Positions 32,263-40,940 of a stretch of 64,000 bases of DNA are shown piece after piece (the first letter of the stretch is position 1; every line of letters begins with the position of its first letter). Location of the stretch: NCBI GenBank assembly GCA_947037025.1, contig CAMQSU010000004.1, positions 22,765 through 86,764 of the forward strand, read 5' to 3'. The notes under the pieces are model-generated. The model did no database searches, was not told where the DNA came from, and worked only from the letters and a program-made list of their open reading frames with translations. The position numbers were made by a program, and so were the translations under genes. Source of the DNA: an uncultured Clostridia bacterium (lineage in GTDB: Bacteria > Bacillota > Clostridia > Christensenellales > UBA3700).

Positions 32263-34896
32263 ATGGAAATGTCAAAAACTTACAGCCCTCAAGAATTTGA
32301 GGCAAAATTATATAAGGAGTGGGAGCAGAAAGGATACTTTAAGGCTAAAGTTGACAAGACTAAAGAGCCATTCACTATCGTGATTCCACCGCCTAATATC
32401 ACAGGACAATTACATATGGGTCATGCGCTCAACAACAGTATTCAAGATACTATTGTTAGATATAAAAGAATGCAAGGGTTTTCTACACTATGGATCCCTG
32501 GCACTGACCACGCATCAATTGCTACTGAAGTGAAAATAGTAGAAAAAATGAAATCTGAGGGACTATCTAAACAAGATGTTGGTCGCGAGGGTTTTCTTGA
32601 GCGTGCTTGGGAGTGGAAGGCGCAATATGGCGGTCGAATTGTAGAGCAATTAAAAAGTCTTGGTAGTTCATGTGACTGGTCAAGAGAAGCTTTCACAATG
32701 GACGATAATCTTTCAAGCTCAGTCAAAAAGGTTTTTATTGATTTATTCAACAAGGGTTTGATATACAAGTCTGATAGAATTATTAACTGGTGCCCGTCTT
32801 GCATGACGGCGCTTAGTGATGCGGAAGTTGAGTATGAGGAAAAAGACTCATTCCTTTGGCATGTTAGATATCCGCTTGCTGATGGCAGCGGTGAGCTTAT
32901 TGTTGCAACTACTCGCCCTGAAACAATGCTGGGTGATACGGCAGTAGCAGTAAATCCTACTGATGAAAGATATCAGCACATGATTGGCAAGCAGTTAATA
33001 CTTCCGTTAATGGACAAGCTGATTCCAATTATTGCAGATGATTATGTAGAAAAAGATTTTGGTAGCGGTGCAGTTAAGATCACTCCAGCGCATGACCCTA
33101 ACGACTTTGAGGTTGGTGTTAGACATAACCTAGAAGTTATACGTATAATGAATGATGATGGATCTTTGAACGAACTTGCGGGTGCATATTGCGGACTTGA
33201 TTCGCTTGCAGCTAGAAGTAAAGTTGTAGATGATTTGCAAAAGGGCGGTTATTTAGTAAAAACCGAGCCTTATGCACATAATGTTGGTGTTTGTTATCGC
33301 TGTCACAGCGTTGTTGAGCCACTGACAAGCAAGCAATGGTATGTTAAAATGGCTCCGCTTGCTAAGCCTGCAATCAAAGTTGTCAAACAGAAAAAAGTTG
33401 AGTTTCTACCTGCTAGATTTAGCAAGACTTATTTTAGTTGGATGGAGAATATTAAAGATTGGTGCATTTCGCGTCAGCTTTGGTGGGGACACAGAATACC
33501 AGCATATTATTGTGATGATTGCGGCGAGATTATGGTTTTATCTGACGCACCAAGCAGCTGCACTAAGTGCGGAAGTAGCAAAGTTCGTCAAGATGAAGAT
33601 GTTCTTGATACATGGTTTTCAAGTGCGTTGTGGCCGTTTTCTACTTTAGGTTACCCTAAGGAGAATGACGAGCTAGATTATTTCTATCCTACAAGCTTGC
33701 TAGTTACTGCATATGACATTATTTTCTTCTGGGTTGCTAGAATGATTTTTAGCGGAATAGAGCACATGGGCGAGATTCCTTTCCCAGAAGTTTTAATCCA
33801 TGGTATCGTTCGTGACTCTGAAGGTCGCAAAATGAGTAAGTCACTAGGCAATGGTATTGACCCGCTTGAGATTATCTCTAAGTACGGCGCGGACAGTTTG
33901 CGTATGAGTTTGCTTATCGGTATTGCACCGGGCGGAGATACAAGATTCATCGAGGAGAAAGTCGTAAGCTGCCGTAACTTTATCAATAAAGTATGGAATG
34001 CTTCTAGGTTTGTAATGATGAATACTGCGGGCGTTCAATTAAAGGAAATGGGTTCATTCCGTCTTAGCCCTGCGGACAAGTGGATTTTGGCAAAGCTAAA
34101 TAATGTTATTAAAGATTGTACAAATTCTCTTGATAAATACGATTTAGGACAAAGTTGTAGCAAGGTATATGATTTTGTGTGGAATGATTTTTGTGATTGG
34201 TATATAGAGCTTTCTAAGGCGACACTGCATAGTGATAACGCTAGCAAAATAGCAAGTACAGTAACTGTTTTAAATTATGTATTAGATAAAATACTTAAAT
34301 TATTACATCCATATATTCCATTTGTAACTGATGAAATTTATAGGAGTACTGCTGGTAAAAGTGCTAGCATTATGATTAGCGAATGGCCGCAAGTTGTTAA
34401 AAAATATAAATACAAAAAAGAATGCGAAGGCATGGAGAGCGTGATGGAAGTTGTAAAAGCAATCCGCAACTTAAGGCTTGAGATGGACATTAAACCGTCG
34501 CGCAAAATAAAGTTATTAATTATTCCCAATGTGGATACAAAAGATATCGATAACGTGTTGCCATATATTATTAAAATGGGCAATGTGGAAAGTATAGAGT
34601 ACATTACAGATCGCGCTGAGGTTACTGATAAGACTAGTGGAATAATTAGCATTTTCGGTGATATACTTGTGCCGCTTGGTGACTTAGTTGATACTGATAA
34701 GGAAATCGCTAGAATAACTAAGGAACTATCAGATACTGACAGCGAAATTGCAAGAGCGGAAAAAATGCTTGCAAATACGGGCTTTGTTGCACGTGCTCCT
34801 AAGTCACTGATAGATAAAGAGAATGAGAAGCTAGCAAGTTACAAAACTCTACGAGAGAAGCTACTTGTAAAGCTTAGCGAGGTTACAAATGCGTAA
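32263..34896 (+). CDS. valS: Valyl-tRNA synthetase
   Basis: This class Ia synthetase has the HIGH-type signature PPPNITGQLHMGHALN, an editing domain with TTRPETMLGDTAVAVNP, and KMSKS in GRKMSKSLGNGIDP. Cysteine pairs WCPSCMTA and YYCDDCGE look like zinc sites. The C-terminus is a coiled coil (DKEIARITKELSDTDSEIARA region). The 877-residue length is normal. The leader is only about 80 bp from the previous gene and shows no T-box, unlike many Firmicutes synthetase genes. The AGAGGT RBS fits the ATG at 32263. It overlaps the HAD gene by eight bases. Confidence 0.97.
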   Translation: MEMSKTYSPQEFEAKLYKEWEQKGYFKAKVDKTKEPFTIVIPPPNITGQLHMGHALNNSIQDTIVRYKRMQGFSTLWIPGTDHASIATEVKIVEKMKSEGLSKQDVGREGFLERAWEWKAQYGGRIVEQLKSLGSSCDWSREAFTMDDNLSSSVKKVFIDLFNKGLIYKSDRIINWCPSCMTALSDAEVEYEEKDSFLWHVRYPLADGSGELIVATTRPETMLGDTAVAVNPTDERYQHMIGKQLILPLMDKLIPIIADDYVEKDFGSGAVKITPAHDPNDFEVGVRHNLEVIRIMNDDGSLNELAGAYCGLDSLAARSKVVDDLQKGGYLVKTEPYAHNVGVCYRCHSVVEPLTSKQWYVKMAPLAKPAIKVVKQKKVEFLPARFSKTYFSWMENIKDWCISRQLWWGHRIPAYYCDDCGEIMVLSDAPSSCTKCGSSKVRQDEDVLDTWFSSALWPFSTLGYPKENDELDYFYPTSLLVTAYDIIFFWVARMIFSGIEHMGEIPFPEVLIHGIVRDSEGRKMSKSLGNGIDPLEIISKYGADSLRMSLLIGIAPGGDTRFIEEKVVSCRNFINKVWNASRFVMMNTAGVQLKEMGSFRLSPADKWILAKLNNVIKDCTNSLDKYDLGQSCSKVYDFVWNDFCDWYIELSKATLHSDNASKIASTVTVLNYVLDKILKLLHPYIPFVTDEIYRSTAGKSASIMISEWPQVVKKYKYKKECEGMESVMEVVKAIRNLRLEMDIKPSRKIKLLIIPNVDTKDIDNVLPYIIKMGNVESIEYITDRAEVTDKTSGIISIFGDILVPLGDLVDTDKEIARITKELSDTDSEIARAEKMLANTGFVARAPKSLIDKENEKLASYKTLREKLLVKLSEVTNA

Positions 34897-35530
34897 ATAC
34901 AAATATTTGTTTTGGGATTTAGATGGAACTATTTTGAATTCTTTCGTGGGCTGTTCAATATGCTTTGAAAAAGTGTTTAATCATTTCAACTTAGATATTG
35001 CAAAAAACGAATATAAACAGTTTATCGGGCCACCTTTAAGGACATCTTTTTTGAGGGTTTTAGGTGGTGATAAGGTGTTAGCTGAGGAGGCAATTAAAGT
35101 ATATAGTGACGCATATCGCGATAGGGATTTGAGCCATGATGTACTATTTGAAGGGATTGTCCAAGCACTAAAGTCTATAAAAGCTAAAGGCTATATTATG
35201 AATGTAGCGACTAGCAAAGGTCAAGCATCAGCAAGAGAGCTGCTAAAAGTTTTAGGTGCGTATGATTTATTCGATTGTGTTTACGGTGCTGATTATGCAA
35301 CGGGCAAAGTTGAGAAAGAAGATGTTCTAGCAGAGGCAATAGTCCGCTCAGGAGCTGATAAGGAATTGTCGCTAATGATTGGTGATTCTATGTACGATGC
35401 ATATGGTGCTAAGCATGTTGGAATAGACTGTTTAGCTTGTACTTATGGTTACGGCGACATAGCAGAAATGAAAGAAATCGGTATTGTTGCTGAGTGTGAT
35501 GAAGTAAGTAAGTTAGTAGATTTTTTCTAA
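34889..35530 (+). CDS. HAD-superfamily phosphatase (phosphoglycolate-phosphatase-like)
   Basis: The 213-residue protein begins with the nucleophile motif FWDLDGTILNS (D10, D12), and has motif II in NVATSK and motif IV in LMIGDSMYDAYGAK. This is the Gph/PGP-like subfamily with a helical cap. Substrate unknown; pyrophosphate, phosphoglycolate and sugar phosphates are all possible. It starts inside the end of valS (eight-base overlap), so translation is coupled. Confidence 0.9.
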   Translation: MRKYKYLFWDLDGTILNSFVGCSICFEKVFNHFNLDIAKNEYKQFIGPPLRTSFLRVLGGDKVLAEEAIKVYSDAYRDRDLSHDVLFEGIVQALKSIKAKGYIMNVATSKGQASARELLKVLGAYDLFDCVYGADYATGKVEKEDVLAEAIVRSGADKELSLMIGDSMYDAYGAKHVGIDCLACTYGYGDIAEMKEIGIVAECDEVSKLVDFF

Positions 35531-35995
35531 TCTTTTTATCTAAATTTTAATCTTTATAATAAGAAATGAAATTTAATTAAATTTTTATTTATATCTTAAT
35601 ATAAAATAGCAAAAAAATTAAATATATTATACTGCATTTTAAGGCAAAAAATAAGTAATAAAATAATGAACATACATGGCATTAATGTTAATTTAATTAT
35701 CAATTAGTGTGTTTATTTGGATAATATCTACTAAATTTGTGATTATGACGATTTGTATTAATGTTAAAAATGAGATAAATTTTGCAAATTCATTGATTAA
35801 TAAGTTTAATGATAATTAGTATTAATTAAGTAAAATGTATACAATGTATATAGAAGTAAATAGAGATAGAAATATAATAATTTCCGTCAGCAATATATAG
35901 TAGTTTTATCAAATATATCTGAATATATTTCGGGTAAAAATATCGATAAAATTTATTATATAGTCAGGAAAAAAAATCAAAGTTGAGGTATTCAT
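35531..35995. other. A+T-rich intergenic region, nothing recognised
   Basis: 465 bp between the HAD phosphatase and a membrane protein gene. No hairpin with a T-run, promoter of good quality or coding frame was found. Confidence 0.4.
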
Positions 35996-36808
35996 ATGAG
36001 ATATATTAAGTTGTCACTTCAGTATATGTTCAAAAACTTTTTCCAGTTGTTTTTAGTTGTACTTATTCCGTCAATTATTGCCGGTTTAGTATCGGAGGCA
36101 TGCAGCACAGTAAAGTTTTTGGCAGAATTCAAAGAAGGTAATTATCAATCATTTACAAGTATTTACTTGGCTATGGGTGATTATGATTGGAAGAATATAG
36201 TCGCAGGAGTGTTGCTACTTCCAGTTGCTGTTATAATGATTAGTGGTGCTTGCGGTTTGGTATCAAGACATATGCGATTAGGTATCATGAATTTTAATAA
36301 CTTTAATAGACGTATTAACAATAACTTTTTAGTTGTTTTAAAGACAATAATTTTATTGCTTGTTGCGCTTCAGATTTACGCTATTATTATTTCTGCTACA
36401 ACATTCCTCTGGGTTAAATTGTTTGCAACAATACAGGGAGCGTATGTTATGACTATTATTTCAAATGTTATTATGATGATTTCAATGGTATTGTTTGTAT
36501 CTGTGTTTATGTTATCTGTTCCTACAATGTCGATTACAGGTCTTAACATGAGAGGCGCTATGGCTGAATCGATGACAATGATTAAAGGTAATTTTTTAAG
36601 AATTTTATTAGCTGTTGTTTTTCCTTTAGTCACTGTTTATGCTGGAATGTGTGTGTTAGCTGCTTTTGGTATTTGGTGGAGATGGATTATTTATCCAATA
36701 GGTTTTATATTTATTTTATCTTACTATATTTCACTAATGTATTCAAGTTACTGTGATATCGCTGATGTCGATAGAGAGGACTTGAAAAATAAATATTTAT
36801 TTAATTAA
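35996..36808 (+). CDS. Polytopic membrane protein of unknown function (first of a pair)
   Basis: The 270 residues show about six transmembrane segments, for example FFQLFLVVLIPSIIAGLVS and NIVAGVLLLPVAVIMISGA. A cytoplasmic-looking loop RHMRLGIMNFNNFNRR and SMTMIKGNFLRILLAVVF recall the layout of glycerophosphoryl-diester or YesL-like membrane domains, but I cannot name a family. The RBS GAGGT is near the ATG. The next gene starts 12 bp later with a similar organisation, so the two may form one complex. Confidence 0.78.
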   Translation: MRYIKLSLQYMFKNFFQLFLVVLIPSIIAGLVSEACSTVKFLAEFKEGNYQSFTSIYLAMGDYDWKNIVAGVLLLPVAVIMISGACGLVSRHMRLGIMNFNNFNRRINNNFLVVLKTIILLLVALQIYAIIISATTFLWVKLFATIQGAYVMTIISNVIMMISMVLFVSVFMLSVPTMSITGLNMRGAMAESMTMIKGNFLRILLAVVFPLVTVYAGMCVLAAFGIWWRWIIYPIGFIFILSYYISLMYSSYCDIADVDREDLKNKYLFN

Positions 36809-36820
36809 GGAGGAAGTATT

Positions 36821-37756
36821 ATGGAATTAAGGCATTCGTTCAGGATCATGTCATCTAGATTTTCTCTAGTATACAAAACATTACTATTCATTACTATAAC
36901 GCTGGTTGTGTTATCTGCGTTAGCTTTCTCCGCTGTATATAGTATCATTGAACCTATTATAGAAGGTATTAGAGAGATGATGTTTTTCGAGCATATCGGT
37001 GATGCATTTAGATCGTTCTTTGCAAGCGATTTTACTATTCAGTCAGCAGCATTTGAACAAGTAAATCTTGACTTTGAAGCGATAGGTAAAATGTTTGTAG
37101 AGAATAGAAATAATATTATTTTAGCATCTGTTTTATTTGCAATATTTATTTTTATTACAAAAACATTCATTAACATTGCTAGATTCCCTACTGCTGATGT
37201 ACTGAATAACTTTATGAATAGTAACAGTAGATTTGGTTTTACTTCTAATCTTATTGTTAACTTCAAAAAGTCAGTAGCATATAGCCTAGTTGATTCATTA
37301 ATCAGCATACCATACTACTTAATTTTGGGCTTAATACTTTGGGGCGTTGGTGAGTTGTTTATGCTATTCTCTATTTGGTTAGGTCTTATGACAATTCTAA
37401 CAATTATAATTGTATTGCATTCACTTAAACATAGCGTACTAGTCTTATGGCTTCCAATGTATGTCAAGGAAGATAAAGGTATATTTAAGTGCCTTCGCGA
37501 TTCTGTCATAATGAATAAAAACAATATCCTTAGGTATATGGGACTTTATGTTATTACATTCTTTTTAACTTATACTTTTACTGTGATATTTGGTTTAGTA
37601 ACCTTCGGAGTTGGTGCAATAATTGCTCTTAGTATAGTTCATGTTCTTTTAGTAGCTATTGAAATGGTTGCATACTACAGATTTAAAGAAGAAAAATATT
37701 ATGTTGATACTGATACTGTTATAAATTCTAAATCAGCAGTGAAAGATGTTTTATAA
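36821..37756 (+). CDS. Polytopic membrane protein of unknown function (second of a pair)
   Basis: The 311-residue protein has about five or six hydrophobic segments. It contains the loop MYVKEDKGIFKCLRDSVIM, which resembles the RGAMAESMTMIKGN loop of the preceding protein in position, suggesting distant paralogy. An AAGGAGGAA RBS precedes the ATG. No catalytic motif is visible. It ends shortly before a structured RNA gene that has its own promoter. Confidence 0.78.
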   Translation: MELRHSFRIMSSRFSLVYKTLLFITITLVVLSALAFSAVYSIIEPIIEGIREMMFFEHIGDAFRSFFASDFTIQSAAFEQVNLDFEAIGKMFVENRNNIILASVLFAIFIFITKTFINIARFPTADVLNNFMNSNSRFGFTSNLIVNFKKSVAYSLVDSLISIPYYLILGLILWGVGELFMLFSIWLGLMTILTIIIVLHSLKHSVLVLWLPMYVKEDKGIFKCLRDSVIMNKNNILRYMGLYVITFFLTYTFTVIFGLVTFGVGAIIALSIVHVLLVAIEMVAYYRFKEEKYYVDTDTVINSKSAVKDVL

Positions 37757-37832
37757 TTGCACTCTTTTTAGCTGCATGATGGTTAATATTGTAAATTGAA
37801 AATTATTCTTATGTAAATTTTTTTAATATCTA

Positions 37833-37861
37833 TTGATTATACACTTTAATTGTGATATACT
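37833..37861 (+). promoter_or_regulatory. Promoter of the structured RNA
   Basis: TTGATT (37833-37838), 17-bp spacer ending TGA, TATACT (37856-37861): a good sigma-A promoter with extended -10. The predicted start is near 37868. Confidence 0.8.
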
Positions 37862-37867
37862 ATAAAT

Positions 37868-38085
37868 GTAGTTGAACTGTGTAATACGAAAATAATTTCA
37901 TTTGTAACCACATTTTTAATAAGGGATTGCGATCAGCTTTTCAATGTCACGCCCTCGGTCTTTCAGTTTGTCTGAAGACAACGGCAGGGGAAGACAGCGA
38001 TGGTAGTTAGCTTGCCCACCTCGAGTACGGGGTTCCAATAAATTATTAAACGGTTAATGCGGTACTACACGCAATATGCGTTTTT
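37868..38085 (+). ncRNA. ssrS: Structured non-coding RNA, candidate 6S RNA
   Basis: The segment is clearly richer in G+C than its surroundings, has no frame, and has its own promoter and terminator. The ends pair in a long interrupted helix: 37879-37887 with 38062-38070, TAACC (37905-37909) with GGTTA (38052-38056), TTTAATAA (37915-37922) with TTATTAAA (38043-38050), and GGGA (37923) with TTCC (38033). The middle holds a distal arm closed by CCCT/AGGGG and GTCTTTCAG/CTGAAGAC. A roughly 200-nt rod with a terminal arm and an open centre is the architecture of 6S RNA, the RNA polymerase decoy. It lacks the SRP, tmRNA and RNase P signature sequences. The RNA gene is well supported; the 6S name and symbol are provisional. 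Confidence 0.6.
38070..38085 (+). terminator. Terminator of the structured RNA
   Basis: CGCA-ATA-TGCG followed by five T residues. Short but placed exactly at the 3' end of the long-range helix. Confidence 0.6.
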
Positions 38086-38111
38086 AGAGGTGTACGTTTT
38101 CGTGCACCTCT
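38086..38111 (+). terminator. Strong hairpin after the structured RNA
   Basis: AGAGGTGTACG and CGTGCACCTCT pair over 11 bp (one wobble) around a TTTT loop. The following tail is only moderately T-rich, so it may be a backup terminator. Confidence 0.6.
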
Positions 38112-38203
38112 ATATTTATGCAAAACCTATCAAACTGCATCAATAATCAGTGCTTTATGTATAAAATATAGATACTATTTATCAAAAGTAAACTAAAAAT
38201 CAA

Positions 38204-38232
38204 TTGTACATTATTAAAAAGTATGGTATAAT
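38204..38232 (+). promoter_or_regulatory. Promoter for unknown membrane-anchored protein gene
   Basis: TTGTAC (38204-38209), 17-bp spacer ending TGG, TATAAT (38227-38232), extended -10. It lies about 60 bp before the ATG at 38291. Confidence 0.75.
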
Positions 38233-38290
38233 AATGTATATTACTAAATATATCTAATCCTAATTTTGGGTTAATATTCAGGAGGATTCA

Positions 38291-38776
38291 ATGTTTGTAG
38301 CGGTAGAAGTATCAACGTGGAGCATAATAGGAATTATATCATGTCTAATAGCTGTAATGGCAGCAATTGTTGCGGTGGCGGCTTTGATTAAAATCAAATC
38401 CGGCGATAAAAAAACGAATTTTATTGACAGCAAAATTAAGGAAAATATTGCTTCAGGTGCAACGACTAAAATGTCGCAAAGGGAAAAAGATGCGATTTCA
38501 AGAGAAACTGCTGAATCAATCTTAAATTATAATAACAACCCAACAGAAGAAGATTATAATACTTATTGCGAAAAATCATATAATTTCTTAAAGCATTTAC
38601 CAGAAGGACAATGGAGTAATTTTGATCAGATTTTTGAGTTAGTTTTTAACGCTGATCCTAAAAAGAAAACTTTTATGCGTAAGGTTTTAGTGATGTTGCA
38701 GCAGAATGATTTAATTATTATTATGAACTTAAATGCAGCAAATGATTTTTCTAGAAGAGTTAGGATTCGCAATTAA
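38291..38776 (+). CDS. Membrane-anchored protein of unknown function, 161 aa
   Basis: An N-terminal transmembrane helix (IIGIISCLIAVMAAIVAVAAL) is followed by a soluble, charged domain of about 125 residues with no recognised motif. The sequence LKHLPEGQWSNFDQIFELVF may form an amphipathic helical unit. The RBS is AGGAGG and the gene has its own strong promoter. The next gene on the strand, an LRR protein, also carries an N-terminal anchor, but there is no evidence beyond order that they cooperate. Confidence 0.72.
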   Translation: MFVAVEVSTWSIIGIISCLIAVMAAIVAVAALIKIKSGDKKTNFIDSKIKENIASGATTKMSQREKDAISRETAESILNYNNNPTEEDYNTYCEKSYNFLKHLPEGQWSNFDQIFELVFNADPKKKTFMRKVLVMLQQNDLIIIMNLNAANDFSRRVRIRN

Positions 38777-38922
38777 TTAGCTGTAGTTTAAATAATAATA
38801 TACACATTTAACAGTAACGTCTCAAGCTTAATATTTGCATATAGCAAATTAGGCTGAAGTAGCTGGTAATCTAATAATTACATATTAAATTGAGTGATTT
38901 TGTTGATTACAAGGAGTTTTTA

Positions 38923-40272
38923 ATGAAGAAGTTTGAAATAACAAAAAATAAAATTATATTTGCAGTCTTATGTGCAATTTTGCTAATAGGAATTATTTCC
39001 GGTGTTTTGGTCGGAGTATTTAGTTCTTCGTCAAATACAATCCTTGATGGCGTTGTGTACACAAAGACAATCGGAGCAAAGGAGTATTCTGTGACAGGCT
39101 TTAAAGCAGGCTCTGATGAGCTTGTTATTAAAAATGACATTGATGGAATCCCTGTTACTAGTGCAAATGTTAAAAAAAACAATTACAAAAATGTAGATGC
39201 TGTTACTTCAATAGTTGTCGGCAATAATATGGAGTCTTTACCTCAGTTTGGCAAGTTCGAAAATCTGACTAAAGTTGTAGTTGGTAGTTCTATTTCAATT
39301 CTTCAGGAGGGTGTCTTTGAGAATTGTATGAACTTAGTTGAAGTTGTATTACCGGAAAAACTTACTATTATCGGTTGGAATGCGTTTAAAAATTGTTCTA
39401 AATTATCTATAATAAATATACCTAGTACCGTAGTAAGTATTGGCAATAGTGCATTTGAAAATTGTATAAATCTTAAGGATGAAATAATAGCTACATTGCC
39501 GAATAAACTTTTAGCCATTGGCGGTAACGCTTTTTACAATAACTCAAAAATAACAAATGTTGTTATTCCTGAAAGTGTAATTAGTATTGGAGCTGGTGCT
39601 TTTGAAAACTGTATAAATCTTGAGACTATTACTGTTCCTTCAACTCTTCCTGTAATTGAAAAAAACCTTTTTAAAGGATGTACAAGTCTAACAAGTATTG
39701 TATTGCCAGAGAGTGTTAAACGAATAGGTGAGGGTGCATTTGCTAATTGCAAATCATTAACTAGCATTAATATCCCTAAGGCGATAGTCCGTATCAATAA
39801 AGAAACTTTCACTAATTGCGAGTCTTTGACATCGCTTATTATTCCGGAAAAAGTAGAATATATTGGGGATTATGCTATTAGTGGATGCAGAACTCTAACG
39901 AATATAGTTTTGCCAGAGGGTTTAGTTGAAATTGGATATGGTGCATTTGCAAGAGATGAAAGACTTATAAGTATAAATATTCCAGATAGCGTTGATTCAA
40001 TTGGAGGAAAAGCATTTGAAAAATGCTCGCAACTATCTACTATAATTATCCCAATTAATGTTAGTAGGATGGGTGAACATGTTTTTAATAAGTGTGAAGC
40101 ATTAACAATTTATATTGAAGTGGTGAAACCTACTAGTTATGAATCGTTGTTAGGATGGGATTTTGATTGGAACAATGAATCTTGTACGACATATTGGAAA
40201 GGTGAGTGGAGTTTCATTGATAATATTCCAACTCCAAATATAGCAACTAACAATTTTGAAAATAAATTTTAA
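38923..40272 (+). CDS. BspA-type leucine-rich-repeat surface protein
   Basis: After a membrane helix near the N-terminus (FAVLCAILLIGIISGVLVGV) the 449-residue protein consists of about ten LRR_5 repeats of 22-24 residues. Examples are IGWNAFKNCSKLSIINIPST, IGAGAFENCINLETITVPST, IGEGAFANCKSLTSINIPKA and IGGKAFEKCSQLSTIIIPIN. Such proteins are exported and often mediate adhesion or protein binding in gut bacteria. No sortase motif or other C-terminal anchor is visible, so the N-terminal helix would hold it to the membrane. The ATG at 38923 fits the AAGGAG RBS; the TTG at 38890 does not. A terminator follows. Confidence 0.9.
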   Translation: MKKFEITKNKIIFAVLCAILLIGIISGVLVGVFSSSSNTILDGVVYTKTIGAKEYSVTGFKAGSDELVIKNDIDGIPVTSANVKKNNYKNVDAVTSIVVGNNMESLPQFGKFENLTKVVVGSSISILQEGVFENCMNLVEVVLPEKLTIIGWNAFKNCSKLSIINIPSTVVSIGNSAFENCINLKDEIIATLPNKLLAIGGNAFYNNSKITNVVIPESVISIGAGAFENCINLETITVPSTLPVIEKNLFKGCTSLTSIVLPESVKRIGEGAFANCKSLTSINIPKAIVRINKETFTNCESLTSLIIPEKVEYIGDYAISGCRTLTNIVLPEGLVEIGYGAFARDERLISINIPDSVDSIGGKAFEKCSQLSTIIIPINVSRMGEHVFNKCEALTIYIEVVKPTSYESLLGWDFDWNNESCTTYWKGEWSFIDNIPTPNIATNNFENKF

Positions 40273-40286
40273 TCAAAACAAATAGC

Positions 40287-40326
40287 AAATAGCAAGCTGT
40301 ATATTAATATACAGCTTGCTATTTTT
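40287..40326. terminator. Bidirectional terminator between convergent genes
   Basis: A near-perfect palindrome built on ATAGCAAGCTGTATATT and its complement, with A- and T-rich ends. It serves the LRR gene and the minus-strand gene at 40373. Confidence 0.85.
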
Positions 40327-40372
40327 ATTGTATCTAAAATATACATATGATAATATATTCAGGGTAATTGTG

Positions 40373-40687
40373 TTATTTAATTTCTTTATCTTCTTTTTCT
40401 TTTTGCTGTTTTGCATAGCTTTCTATTTTGTCAAATGCAGATTGCACCAAATTATGCACTAAAGATTTTGGCAGTACGCTTCTTAATATTTTAGGAACAA
40501 GTGCATACACAGAGTCAGTTGCAATAGCTAACTTTTCTGCGCCAGATTTATCCAACTTTTCAGCGTCGTTGATCGCGTCTGCAGCAGCCTCGTCAATTAC
40601 GGTTTTAATGTAGTAATAGTAAGATATAAAGCTAACTAGAATAGCGACTATTCCAAGAAAAACGTTTATTACTAATGATGTTGTCAT
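40373..40687 (-). CDS. Small membrane-anchored protein, holin-LLH-like
   Basis: The 104 residues have one N-terminal transmembrane helix (LVINVFLGIVAILVSFISYYYY) followed by a helical charged domain: DAINDAEKLDKSGAEKLAIA, then VYALVPKILRSVLPKS and a lysine/glutamate-rich end. This arrangement resembles the phage_holin_LLH family, but no endolysin or other phage gene is nearby, so a cellular role is equally possible. The RBS reads GGAGGAAAA before the ATG at 40687. It is monocistronic between terminators. Confidence 0.6.
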   Translation of the reverse strand: MTTSLVINVFLGIVAILVSFISYYYYIKTVIDEAAADAINDAEKLDKSGAEKLAIATDSVYALVPKILRSVLPKSLVHNLVQSAFDKIESYAKQQKEKEDKEIK

Positions 40688-40820
40688 ATAATTTTTCCTC
40701 CATTCATCTTATTTTTGCTAAAGTGTTTCATATTATTCTATGCTAAAATCACGAAAAAAGTGCAATTTGAGTATTATCACGATCGATATAAAAGGGTGGC
40801 ATATTGCAATATTGGCTAAA

Positions 40821-40855
40821 AAATATCACCCTTAGCAGTGCTACGGGTGATATTT
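40821..40855. terminator. Terminator of tetR gene
   Basis: AAATATCACCC pairs with GGGTGATATTT over 11 bp, with TAGC-AGT-GCTA completing the stem. A- and T-rich ends allow both directions; it mainly serves the minus-strand tetR. Confidence 0.8.
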
Positions 40856-40940
40856 ATTCTGTCTTGCTTGATTACTATTTATTCTATCAAAGTTAATAAG
40901 TTTTAAACTAATGAATGTTTATTATTTGCTTTATATTAAT

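Larger units (their letters stand above)
37757..38290. other. Non-coding stretch holding a structured RNA gene and the next promoter
   Basis: 534 bp without a CDS. It contains a promoter (37833-37861), the RNA (about 37868-38085), a second hairpin (38086-38111) and the promoter of the next gene (38204-38232), each listed separately. Confidence 0.6.

Noticed and set aside
37868..38085. SRP RNA, tmRNA or RNase P RNA
   Set aside because: The conserved SRP loop (GGAAG near AGCAGCC), tmRNA ends and peptide frame, and RNase P AGGAAAGUCC-type core are not present.
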